A stretch of 64,000 nucleotides of DNA from Vitis vinifera (Eukaryota > Streptophyta > Magnoliopsida > Vitales > Vitaceae), in the NCBI RefSeq assembly GCF_030704535.1, contig NC_081821.1:3673001-3737000 (forward strand). Reading direction: 5' to 3'. The notes beneath the pieces were generated by a model that was not told the DNA's origin, searched no databases, and saw nothing but the letters and a program-made list of their open reading frames with translations. How positions within the stretch are numbered: the first letter of the stretch is position 1; every line of letters begins with the position of its first letter. A program made the position numbers and the translations under genes. Of this stretch, positions 34,322 to 45,183 are shown one piece after another.

Positions 34322-37300
34322 TGAATATTAGATTGTTAAGCTGGAATGTAAGGGGGGTGAATGAAAGTAGGAAAAGGAAGGTTTTTAAGTCGGTTGTCAA
34401 AAAGCAGAAGGTAGATCTCTTTTGTATCCAGGAGACAAAATTTCAGTTTATGACTGAGAGGGTGGTGAGAAGCTTAGGGTCGGGTAGATTTTTAGAGTGG
34501 AAGGCCCTGAATGCGTGTGGCTCGGCTGGGGGTATGCTAATCTGCTGGGATAAAAGAGTTCTGGAGTTGTTGGAGTGGGAGGTGGGTCAGTTCTCTTTAT
34601 CCTGCAGATTTAGGACTTTGGAGAATGGGGTGATTTGGGCTTTTACAGGGGTTTATGGGCCGTTTACTAGGCTTGAAAGGGAGTGGCTGTGGGAGGAAGT
34701 AGGGGCAATCAGAGGAATCTGGGAGGGGCCCTGGTGTCTAGGTGGTGATTTCAACATCACTTTGGCTCAAGGGGAGAGAAACAGGCAAGGGAGAATTTCT
34801 TCAGCTATGAGGAGGTTTGCGGAAGTCGTAGATGATCTTGGCCTTGTGGACCTTCAATTGCAAGGGGGTGCTTTCACGTGGACTGGGGGCTTGAATAACT
34901 CGTCAAAGGCTCGTTTAGATAGATTCTTGGTTTCTCCTTGCTGGCTTGATCAGTTCAGCAGGGTGAGTCAGCGGAGGCTTCCCAGGCCGATTTCGGACCA
35001 CTTTCCAGTTTTACTTGAGGGGGGTAGCTGGAGGAGAGGGTCTGCCCCCTTCAGATTCGAGAATATGTGGTTCAAAGTCGAGGGGTTTAAGGATTTAATC
35101 CGGAATTGGTGGCAAGGAACAGAGGTCAGGGGAAGTGCCAGCTTTAGATTATCGGAGAAATTGAAGAAGGTGAAGCAGAAGCTTAAAGTTTGGAATATGG
35201 AGGAGTTTGGGAATCTGGAAAGTAACAAGGAGGCTGCGATTCAACAAGTGGAATATTGGGACAGAGTAGAGGATGAAAGGAGCTTGTCAATGGAGGAAGC
35301 AGCTCGTAAGAAGGAGGCTAAGGAGGTTTATGCCAAGTGGGTTGAACTGGAAGAAACTCACTGGAGGCAGGTGTCTAGGGAACTCTGGTTGAAGGCAGGT
35401 GATAGGAATACGAGGTATTTCCACAGGATGGCATCTGCCCATAGGAGAGTTAACCACATGGACAGAATCAAAATTAATGGGATTACAATGACAGAGGAGA
35501 GGGAAATCAAAGATGGGATAGTTAATGCTTTTATGCAGCAATTTTCCGAAAGTCCGGAGTGGAAGGCGGACATTGGAAGTCTCTCTTTTAATCAAATTTG
35601 TGTGCAAGAGGCTGAGATGCTGGAGGCTCCCTTCTGTGAGGGTGAAGTCCAGATGGCCCTGATGGAAATGAATGGGGATAAAGCCCCAGGTCCTGATGGG
35701 TTCTCGGTTTTCTTTTGGCAATGTTGTTGGGATTTTGTCAAGGAGGAAATCCTGGAGTTTTTCAAGGAGTTCCACGACCAGAATACGTTCCTCAAGAGTA
35801 TCAACAATACATTTCTGGTGCTGATTCCTAAGAAAGGAGGGGCCGAGGAGTTCGGTGATTTTAGGCCAATTAGCCTTTTGGGGGGTCTGTATAAGATGTT
35901 GGCAAAGGTGTTGGCCAACAGGCTTAAGAAGGTTATTGACAAGGTTGTGTCCCATGATCAGAATGCATTTGTTAAGGGTAGGCAGATTCTTGACGCTTCC
36001 CTAGTAAATGAAGTGATTGACAATTGGAAAAAAAAAGGGGACAAGGGGGTTATCTGCAAGCTTGATATTGAGAAGGCCTATGACAGTATTAATTGGCAAT
36101 TCCTCTTGAAAGTCATGGAAAAAATGGGATTTGGCGCTAAGTGGCTGAGGTGGATGTAGTGGTGTATCTCCACAGCCAGATTTTCAGTTATGGTGAACGG
36201 AACGCCAGCTGGTTTCTTTCCGAGTTCCAAAGGGTTGCGTCAAGGAGATCCCTTGTCCCCCTATCTTTTTGTCATGGGGATGGAGGTGCTAAGTGTCCTA
36301 ATCAGAAGGGCTATGGAGGGGGGTTTCATCTCAAGGTGCAAAATTCAGCGCAATAGAGGCCGGGCTGTCCACATTGCGCATCTGCTCTTCGCCGATGATA
36401 CTATAGTCTTTTGTGAGGCAAAGAAGGAGTACTTAACGAATTTAAGCTGGATCTTGTTTTGGTTTGAAGCCGCGTCCGGGTTGAAAATTAACTTGGCTAA
36501 AAGCGAGGTAATTCCAGTAGGAAAGGTTCAAAGGATAGAGGAGCTGGCTGTGGAGTTAGGTTGTAGGGTGGGGAAGCTTCCGTCCGTTTATTTGGGGCTG
36601 CCGTTGGGGGTGCCTAATAAGGCGGCTTATGGATGGGATGGTATAGAAGAGAAAATGAGAAGGAGGCTTGCTCTTTGGAAGAGCCAATATATCTCAAAGG
36701 GTGGGAGGATCACGCTTATTAAAAGCACTATGGGAAGTATGCCAGTTTACCAGATGTCGTTATTCCGTATGCCCATGTCTGTGGCTAGAAGATTAGAAAA
36801 ATTGCAAAGAGACTTCTTATGGGGGGGGGGGGGGGGGGGGGGGGGGTCTCATGGAGAGGAAAACTCATCTGGTTAAGTGGGGGGTGGTGTGTGGGGACAA
36901 AGAAAATGGGGGGTTGGGAATAAGAAAGCTTGCTATCATGAATAAAGCGCTTCTTGGCAAGTGGACTTGGAGATTTGCTTCGGATAAGGAGGCCCTTTGG
37001 AAACATGTGCTGGAAGCAAAGTATGGTCAGGAGGATCATGGTTGGAGGACCAAGAAGGCTGTGGGTGCGTGTGGTGTGGGGGTGTGGAAGGAGATATTAA
37101 AGGAAGCTGGTTGGTGCTGGGATAAAATGGGGTTCAAGGTGGGAAAAGGTAATAAAATCAGCTTCTGAACTGATGTGTGGTGCGGGGATTCAGCGTTGTC
37201 TCAAAGGTTCCCGCATCTCTATACCTTGGCAGCCAATAGAAATGCAAAGGTTGAAGATTTGTGGGACCAGATTGTTGGGGAAGGCGGCTGGAATTTGCGT

Positions 37301-37890
37301 TTCATAAGGGATTTCAATGATTGGGAGGTGGGGCTGGTAGGTGAGTTGCTCCAAGCGTTGAGAGGGGTTAGGATATCTTGGGAGGATGACTCGGTTTTTT
37401 GGAGGGGAGGGGGAAGTGGGCAGTTTAGAGTGAAAGATGCGTACAGCTGGTTGGATAGGCCTATGGAGGTCAACTTTCCGAAAAACAGGATTTGGGTGGG
37501 TAGAGTCCCAACTAAAATCATGTTCTTCACGTGGGAAGCGACTTGAGGAAAGATTTTGACTCTTGATAGGCTCCAAAAAAGAGGTTGGCAGCTCCCGAAT
37601 AGGTGCTTTTTGTGTGCGTGCGAAGCGGAAAGTGTGGATCACTTACTTATTCATTGTACAGTGGCTAGAGAGCTTTAGGATCTAGTGTTGGGGTCAAGTG
37701 GGTGTTCCCTAAATCTGTAAAGGAAGTGTTATATAGTTGGGGAGGTTCTTTTGTGGGAAAAAAAAAGAAAAAGTTTTGGAGTTCCATTCCATTATTCATT
37801 TTTTGGATGGTTTGGAAGGAAAGGAATAGGCTAGCTTTTAGGGGGGGGGGGTTTAGCAATTCAGAGGTTCAAATATTCTTTTGTCTATTA
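34321..37890 (+). pseudogene. LINE ORF2 (endonuclease / reverse transcriptase / zinc-binding), disrupted
   Basis: ATG at 34321 overlaps the ORF1 stop by one base. The apurinic-like endonuclease domain comes first (LSWNVRG, IQETK, LGGDFNITL, RPISDHFPVLL). Reverse transcriptase follows (KAPGPDGFS, LVLIPKKGG, FRPISLLGGLYKMLAKVLANR, GLRQGDPLSPYLF, LLFADDTIVF with the catalytic ADD). The zinc-binding region comes last (FFTWEA, GWQLPNRCFLCACEAESVDH). Breaks are TAG at 36157-36159, a +1 shift at the 26-G run (36821-36846), TGA at 37166-37168, TGA at 37544-37546 and TAG at 37676-37678. The end is approximate, near the last family-like coding. It would have nicked the target and reverse-transcribed the LINE RNA, but cannot do so as it stands. 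Confidence 0.85.
36821..36846 (+). repeat. 26-base poly-G run within LINE ORF2
   Basis: Twenty-six consecutive G residues lie directly after the codons for RDFLW. The reading frame is frame 1 before and frame 2 after, so the tract length is one base out of frame. A second run of 11 G lies at 37841-37851 in the same element. Confidence 0.9.
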
Positions 37891-38100
37891 TATCTGGGGT
37901 TGGGCTAAGTTGTATATGGAGGAGAGGCCGCATTCCCTTTTAGATTTCCTGGAATGGATAGCTTCCAGTTGAGGGGTGGTTTGTTTTTTTTGGTTTGTTG
38001 CTTGTTCTTGGCCTTTGCTGCCTGGTATACGTCTTGTATACGTTGAGGTTTTTTGCCTCTTTAATGAAATGTGTTTACTTATCAAAAAAAAAAAAAAAAA

Positions 38101-38570
38101 TCATTAAAAGACCTAAAGAACATCGGATTCCAACCGCTGCCCTCAATCATGGAGTCCCAAACATCCGCCACTCGCCTCCTTTGAAGAGGCAAGAGCAAAA
38201 AGAGAAGGAAATGACACACATAACGCTTCGTTACCACACCACTTATCCTTCCAAAAACTCACCCTTCTCTCATTACCCACTTCAAAAACAATCTTGTCAC
38301 TCAATAGATTCCATTCTTTCCTTATAGCCTTCCAAAGGCCCACCCCATACCCCTCTCTCACTTTGCAAGAGCACCACCCACCTTATGCTACACCATACTT
38401 CACACTAATAACTTGCTTCCAAAGAGCCTCCCCTTCATCCACAAAGCGCCAACATCATTTACAAAGAAGAGCTCTGTTAGGCAAAGAGAGACATCTAACA
38501 CCCAAACCACCCTTCCTCTTATCTGAGCAAACAATGCCCTAGTTTACTCAATTTAGCCCATAGGCCTTTT
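38101..38570 (-). mobile_element. 5' part of the interrupted minus-strand LINE
   Basis: On the minus strand this encodes the stretch between reverse transcriptase and zinc-binding domains: CSDKRKGGLGVRCLSLPN, WRFVDEGEALWKQVI, GVGLWKAIRKEWNLL, VSFWKDKWCG, and finally GSGWNPMFFRSFND directly at 38101. The next residues expected in this family (EL..EKL..VGRFLSR) are found at 31994 downward, across the inserted LINE. The upstream boundary near 38570 is approximate. The frame is broken. Confidence 0.75.
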
Positions 38571-38739
38571 GGTCTCTCTCTTCTCCCTGTATAGGTTCCA
38601 CTTGAACTAATACTAGTATACTCATTTGTTTTACTCACTCTCCCAATACTATACTTGAAAAACATTTAAATTTTAAAGTGTCTTACACCACAACAAGCAA
38701 ACTGCTCTTTAACACGCACAGCAAGACCCCATGATCAAT

Positions 38740-39520
38740 GCCAAACAATAGGTCCCAATGTTCACCAAGCAAAGGCTACTGAGCTTAATCAGCTCATGTA
38801 AAGTAAAGCCTAGGAAAAAATGAAGTGTATACCCATGCATTCCCACAAGCGAGGTTTGACTAGTTTGTACCCATGTGTTCCCACAAGCTAGGTTCCTGAA
38901 GTTAATCAGCTTATGTAATGTAAACCCAAGGAAAAAGAGAGAAAGATCATATCCCATGCATTTCCACAAGTGAGGTTTGACCAGGTTAAACCGATTACCT
39001 AAAGTAAACCCTAGAAGAAGAAGAAAGAAGAAGTTTCTAGCTTATGCCCAGGCATTCCCCCAAAGAAGAAGAAGAAGAAAGACGCTTATAGTTTACACCC
39101 ATGTATTCCCACAATAGAGGTTGGACTGATGTTACTCACCTAAAGAGAATCCAAGAAGAAGCTTCTGGTTTATACCATGCATCCACAAGCAAGGAAAGAC
39201 AAGCTAAGCAACTCACTTAAAGGAAATCCAAGAAGAAGAAGAAGTATCCACAAGCGAGGCTTGACTAAGGTTCAGCAGCTGACCTAGAGTAAACTCAAGA
39301 TGAGAAGCAGGAGTTGAAGGAGGTTATACTTGTCTATTGCCCACAAGCGAGGTTTAACTAAGTTACACACCTAAGAAAACTCAAAGAGAAGGTTCTAGTA
39401 GACATGCATCCACAAGCAAAGTTTGACCAAGGTTAAGCAGCTAACCCAAGCAGAAGTTTTTGGTTTATATACATCCATCCATAAGTGAAGAATTTCGACT
39501 GAGGTTAAGTAGCTCACTAG
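38740..39520. repeat. Degenerate tandem repeat, unit about 70-100 bp
   Basis: A unit with the core 'cccacaagcgaggtttgact', then 'ggttaagcagctcacctaaa', then 'gtaaaccctagaagaagaag' and 'tataccc atgcat' recurs about ten times with much drift, for example near 38833, 38877, 38965, 39110, 39182, 39247, 39347, 39410 and 39478, with an outlier near 39985. GAA trinucleotide runs sit inside it. There are no regular unique spacers, so it is not CRISPR-like, and I see no coding. Confidence 0.7.
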
Positions 39521-39554
39521 AAGTAAACCCTAGAAGAACAAAAAGAAGAAACAA

Positions 39555-40800
39555 GGCCTGCAGCCAACTACTTCAGATCTTGAGGTTTATCCGGGTCATA
39601 ACTTCAACTAAATCACAGGTCAGATGTCTCATTTCTCAAAGCTTGCTCCTCTTGACCTCCCTCTTGTCGTTGTAACTCATTCTGGTAAATCATACCACTT
39701 CAGACAAGTATAATCACAGGTCTTTTAATGCACATCCTAAATAAATTTCTATCATCTTTTCCTTGGTTGGCATTATCTTTACCAGTTCATCCATTTCTAA
39801 CTACTTTTGCTTGTTTGGCCTTTCATCCTTTTCACAATCCTAAGTTTCGGATACACTAATTTTCATTTCCAAAAAATACAGGCTAAGAGGCATAATTGAG
39901 GTTGATCAGTTTACCTACAATAAACACCTTGTTAACTCTCAAGCGCAATGCTGAGTTTTTTCTATTTCATACTCATGCATTCCTAAAAGCGAGAGTGAGG
40001 TTGAGTAGCTTATCCAAAGAAGCACCATAAGAAGAAGAAGAAATGAATGAGTCCAATTCCAACTACTTGGGGTCTGCTACACACGAATCCTATTTAGCCA
40101 TTCAGTTTTATCCAGGGTCATCTCTTCAACTAAACCACAGGTCAGATGACTCATTTTCTCAAAGCTTCCTCCTCTTGACCTTGCTCTTGTCCTTGTAAGC
40201 TCATTTAAATAAATCATATCAATCCAGAGTCCATACAAGTACAGTCATCAGTCTGTTGCACATCCCAAACAAATTTCTACCATCTTGTCCTTGGTAAGCA
40301 TTACCACCACCAACAAATTCATTTTTACACTATTTTTGCTTGTTAAGCCATTCATCTTCATAACACTACTTTTGCTAGTTTTGTTTGTTTGGCCATTTGT
40401 TCTTTGCTACATCCCAGGTTTCAGATACACAAATTTGATGATAAACAATAACAATAACAACAAAAAGAACAAGAACAAAAAGATAACAGGAATAATAAGA
40501 ATGACTAATCAAAGGAATACCACAGTAGTAGTAATAGTAATAGTAGTAACTTGCACATCCCAGACAATTTTCTATCATCTTGTCCTTGGTGAGCATTATC
40601 TTTGCCAATGCATTCATTTCAACACTACTTTTGCCAGTTTTGTCTTTCACCATTCATCCTTTTCTACTTATCACGAGTTTCAGCTACACTAATTTTATGA
40701 GAAACAATAACAGTAACAACAAGAAGAAGATAAATAATAACAATAACAACAACAGTAAAAAGAATAAAACTACTATTGCTGCTGCTGCTACTAAACCCTG
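39555..40800. repeat. Three-copy larger tandem duplication with CAA-rich tails
   Basis: A block including 'aaaccacaggtcagatg..ctcatt' and 'ctcctcttgacc' is present at about 39560-39870 and 40060-40440. A shared end ('ttgcacatcccaaacaaatt', 'catcttgtccttggt', 'tttcagatacactaatttt') appears a third time at about 40549-40700. Copies 2 and 3 are followed by AAC/AAG-rich low-complexity tails (about 40440-40500 and 40700-40775). The 'ccaactacttggggtctgct' start at about 40065 resembles the antisense 3' end of RTE-type plant LINEs as I remember them, so this could be RTE debris. Confidence 0.55.
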
Positions 40801-42745
40801 TAGGAAACACCAAGGAGATAGATGTTGATAAACAACACATCCAGACATGGCACCACAAAGACCAAGACTCATAGTTCTTCATGACCTTTTGCAGATTTTA
40901 CAACCATAGAAGTAGCAAGGCAAAAATAATTAAAAATAAATAAAAGAAAAATAAAGATGATTTAGAAAGCCACAGGAAATACATTGTCTTAGTTGAAGAA
41001 AGAAGAAAGTAAGTAGAGAAGTATTAAAATAAAATAATCACCATATTGTACTACACCAATAAACAAATGATACATCATACATCATATCTTTAAAGCAAAT
41101 AACTAATCCTTATCAGAAATTACAAAATTTGAACCCTAAAGAAGAACTTACCCTCAATCTCAAGGAATGCAATACAGCAGCAACCATCATCTATTTTGGC
41201 CACAGTGGCCACACAAACACAAATGGCTCCATAATCTTCAATTTTGTAAGAGGATATCTAGAATCAGTCCACAAGGCCTTCAATAAGATAGATATCTACC
41301 ATATGATGACTGCTCTTTTGCTTCTCCCTTTCAGAGCTCTTTTCCATCCACACAACATAAAAGGACAGTACTACATAAAAATATTATAAATACTTAGATG
41401 TCAGCAACTTTCATTATCTGGTTGAGGCTTTCCTCCCTAGTTAAATGCTTTTCAGAATTTTCTCCCATACATTCCCATTGGAAGTAATCACCTCAACATG
41501 TCTCATGTGACCAGCACATCCAGATTTCATGGTAAGTTCTATCCATCCTTTGACACGGTATGGCTCATCCAAGTTCCACCTTGACACTCCTTTCATGTGC
41601 CTATGTGATCAATTACAGCTCATGTCTTCTTCGTTTCATTTTCCAATTGAGATAGCTTCCTACTGAGTAGTACTGGTTAATTTTTTCTACGATAGCACAA
41701 TATTGGGGTAGAGAATTTTCAATTTCAAAATGAATCAAAGGCTATAGATACCACATTCTAACTACAGAATGTCATTTTCTTCCCTCATACTTAGAAAATT
41801 TGAATATCCTCCAAATCTTGAGGTCTTGCTTTCCAACTGTTTTTTCCTCCATTTGGTTGACAATGGTGAGAATGTCATTTGACTCCCTCTTCATTACTTG
41901 GGTCACCTTCTGTTCTTTCATTTCCTCTTTTCAGCAAACAAACAAACCCATTTCTTCCACCTAGCAGCTAGAACTCCAACTCTTGCAGATTCTATTTTTG
42001 TTCATGTGGAGCATAGAGCAATATCTCATGCTCCTTGGTAGATGCTTCTTCAAAAATAAGTCCCACCTGTAAAAGGCTTGATAAGAACTGAAGAGGCCTG
42101 TGTTCTGATCTCATCACAGATGTAAAAGAATGCTCAGTCATGACCAAAGCCTGCTTGAAACCCTACCCGTTCACTTACCCACTCTGTGTTGCTCAGTAGA
42201 AGAAGATAAACCTTACAAAAACTGCAACTCTCCACTTCTAGTTCATCATTTTAAGCATGATTTCCATGTAGCCATCTAGCCAACAATCCTCCAGCCTTTC
42301 TATTGGTTCAACCATCTTGGCTCTCACATAGCAATCTATCATATAGATCCCCCCTGCCACAATCTCCCCATGCAATCCAACCATAACTCCCATACTTTAC
42401 AGGCTCCAATGGCAGAATCAATCATTCAATGATTGTGTCAGCACTGACACTTGCTTAACAAGAAACATCCACCACCTTCTTCATCATTCTGAAGTGCCAT
42501 GCCCAAGCCAACACCCTTTAATTCTATCCTCCAACAGATACGGTAGGGTAATTGAATCACTATTGGTTCATAGTTCATTAACTACTAACCACAATAAAGC
42601 AAGCAGAATATTGGCTAACTACAATGTGGCTAAAATTGCACAACCAATTACAAAAGGTTTAAGTCAACACCATTATGATGTAGCATTTAGCCCTGTTGCC
42701 AGCCCCTCCTTAACTGAAACTACCTCAATCTTTTTTGCATTTTTC

Positions 42746-42750
<5 letters not shown>
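40801..42750. other. Intergenic DNA without recognised gene
   Basis: The stretch is moderately complex, not as AT-rich as other spacers, and has no ORF with a domain I recognise. Parts at 41,390-42,500 could be decayed transposon coding on the minus strand, but I cannot identify the family. Confidence 0.4.

Positions 42751-42789
<39 letters not shown>
42751..42789. repeat. (AT)n microsatellite, 39 bp
   Basis: An uninterrupted alternating AT run abuts the 3' end of the next LINE fragment. It may have grown from the LINE tail. Confidence 0.9.
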
Positions 42790-42791
<2 letters not shown>

Positions 42792-43500
42792 CAAAAGAAC
42801 AATTTATTCAAAACATCAATCAAAAAAGGGCAGAACCCAAGCACAGAAGAAATATACAAAGGTCACCATAGGGCAAGAAACAAGAAAAGGAAACAAGCTA
42901 GTGAAAGCCCACCCAATCCACCAAATCATACGTGGACTCTCCAATACAAAATTTGGACAAAGAAAGGGATGTCCAAATAAAATAATCTTTTAACAATTGA
43001 ATTGACTTATCGATGCCTTCAAAAGTTCTTTGGTGCCTCTCTTGCCAAATTGTCTAGAACAAACATGACAGAACTAACCTCCAAGTTTTTATGCACTTTT
43101 CCCCAAAAAAATCCACAAGACATCTTTCACTGTATAAGGATACACCCACAACACATTAAAGAGTGAGAATAATAGATAAAAGACTATGAGTTGCACCACA
43201 ATGAAAATGGATATGATTGGTTGCCTCCTCATCTCTCTTGCACAAGCAATACTGGTTAGCCATAGCCCTACCTCTCCTCCTTAGCTGGTATAATGTCATA
43301 ATTTCTCCCCAAACCACATCCCAAGCAAAGAAACCCACCTTTGGAGGAGCCAGAGAACCCCAAACTTCTTTGACTGGGAAAGGATCTTGAGAAACTAATT
43401 CCAAGGAACTATAGTAGGATTTTACAGAGAACTTAGTGCCGTTATTCAATTTCCAGACCAAAACTCCTTCAATTGGACTATCTCAAGGAGTTGGCTGAAA
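42790..43500 (-). mobile_element. 5'-truncated L1-type LINE fragment (minus strand)
   Basis: The minus strand encodes part of the LINE reverse-transcriptase zinc-binding region: VWKLNNGTKFSVKSYYSSLE, LAPPKVGFFAWDVVWGE, a LRRRGRAMANQYCLCKRDEE Cys motif and NHIHFHC. About 100 residues stay open before the frame ends. Downstream on the minus strand is LINE 3' UTR-like sequence that stops at the (AT)n tract. No 5' part is present, so it is a dead insertion, older than and different in sequence from the LINE at 32-38 kb. Confidence 0.75.
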
Positions 43501-45183
43501 CATCAATTGAGCATAGCTATCTCCTCTATTTTCATAGAATAAGACCTTTGAATTAAGAGAGAGTGAGAGAGGGGGAGAAAAGAAAAGAAAAGACTAAAAA
43601 ATAAATAGATAAATAAACGAATAAAGCAAGCATAATGTAAGATGGAACCAAATTATTAACAGGAACAATCATAAAGGACTCTTAGAATTTGACATGCTAA
43701 ACAACATCTTTGGCCATTTCATGGTCATTCCTCACATTATGGCAACATGGATCTGTATTGCAATTTGCAAGTAAATATTTTTTATGCCAAGGATAGCTAA
43801 CATTGAGTAAACTAACTGAACCAAGTTGATCTTATATTATATGCTAAGATTTCGAGGTAGAACAGTGCTCCTGGGTATTTCAGATTTTCACACAATCCAA
43901 TGGAGATGTGTTTTGAATATATAGTAGAACCCAAGAGTAAAAAAGCAATATCCAAATTTTAAGAAGTCAACGGAATAAACAAGCAAGATTCCACAACCTT
44001 TTTCCTCAAAACAATTTGAGAATTTCATGGATCCAGTAAAAGATTGAAAAAAGGGGAGGAAAACCAAGAGCACCAGCTAGCAGGGCATTACCACAACTAA
44101 CTTGGAAAAAGAGGAAAATGATGACTGCCATGGAGTCTGCAAAAAGCTGCACAAAACATTTAGACATGAAATATTCCTTTTAATCATCAAGCAATGTAGT
44201 AAGATCTTGCACGCACACATACTAAAGTTCCTTCTACCCAAAGAAACTCAGAAATGATCAAAACATGAGAAAATGGGATTCATCATGTTCCCACCCTGTG
44301 TGTATCCATCGCATCTATCAATAAGCTGGTAACCCAAGCCATTATTTGATTTCAAGGTAGGGATTTACCCCAATTAATGATGTCCAGCAGCAAATAACAG
44401 AACAATCAAAATGAAAGAATGATGGCCAGAAGCTCAACAAAGGAAAAGGATAATGTCAGGTAGGAAGTTGGAAGTTAGTGCCAAGAAAGCTTGCCCAATC
44501 TCATATCAGTTGTGATCATGTCCCATCACATTTCCAGATACAATGTGTTACAGAATATGTAATGGTAGACTAAAAAATTGGAGTGAGATTTCAAATAGTT
44601 ATGGAAAGAGACAGAAAAAGAAAAAACTGCAGCCTAACGGCTCTACCCAATGTGATAAGGCACTATTGATTCATTACAAAATAATAGCAATGATATTGCT
44701 TCATTTGAGAAAGAAAATAATTGTTCCATACAAGAATTCCAATGAGCAAGATTAAAGCAAGCTGCGCTTCATGCATTTACACAATTGATACAATTGTTCA
44801 ACTGCAATTTTATTCAGCAAATAAAAAGTGAAGAACAAAACCAGAGAACTTTGACACTAAGAGATTCAGTTCTGAACTTGAAACATAAAGAGAGGGATTA
44901 AAGAAAAGAATTAGATAAGTTGTATAGCATACCTTCATCTTGCCAACAAAGGAAAGAAGACAACTCAAATTGGAAATATCACTTCTTCAATGAATTTTCA
45001 CAATGTGTAGCATGAAAAAACAATTTCAGTATTCGGCTTTGAAACAAACACAAATCCCAACCATAACCAAAAGGTATACAATCTACAATGAAAAACTAAC
45101 CTCAGCCCTTAAGGTAGGAGAATACAAGGCATAGCAAAATCCAAAGTTCTCAGCAAAAGCTGATATTAAAGAAATATTTAATG
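43501..45183. other. 3' flank of the AP-3 delta gene and intergenic DNA
   Basis: The right end should carry the 3' UTR of the AP-3 delta gene (minus strand). The rest shows no gene, repeat with ends, or RNA that I recognise. Confidence 0.5.

Larger units (their letters stand above)
31995..38100 (+). mobile_element. Nearly complete L1-type non-LTR retrotransposon (LINE)
   Basis: This is a plus-strand LINE of about 6.1 kb with ORF1 (nucleic-acid-binding gag-like), ORF2 (endonuclease, reverse transcriptase, zinc-binding C terminus), a 3' UTR and a 17-A tail at 38084-38100. It lies inside an older minus-strand LINE. The 5' UTR is almost absent: the flanking LINE sequence runs to about 31994 and the ORF1 ATG is at 31997, so the very 5' end may be lost. 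I do not find a clear target duplication. ORF1 has one in-frame stop. ORF2 has one stop before, and several stops after, a 26-G run that also shifts the frame. The copy is therefore inactive but relatively recent. Confidence 0.88.

Noticed and set aside
38740-39520. CRISPR-like array
   Set aside because: Units drift, spacing is irregular and there are no unique spacers; this is an eukaryotic tandem repeat.
40285-40882. Several ORFs with poly-Asn or poly-Tyr/Ile stretches
   Set aside because: They are translations of AAC/AAT low-complexity tails of the repeat block.
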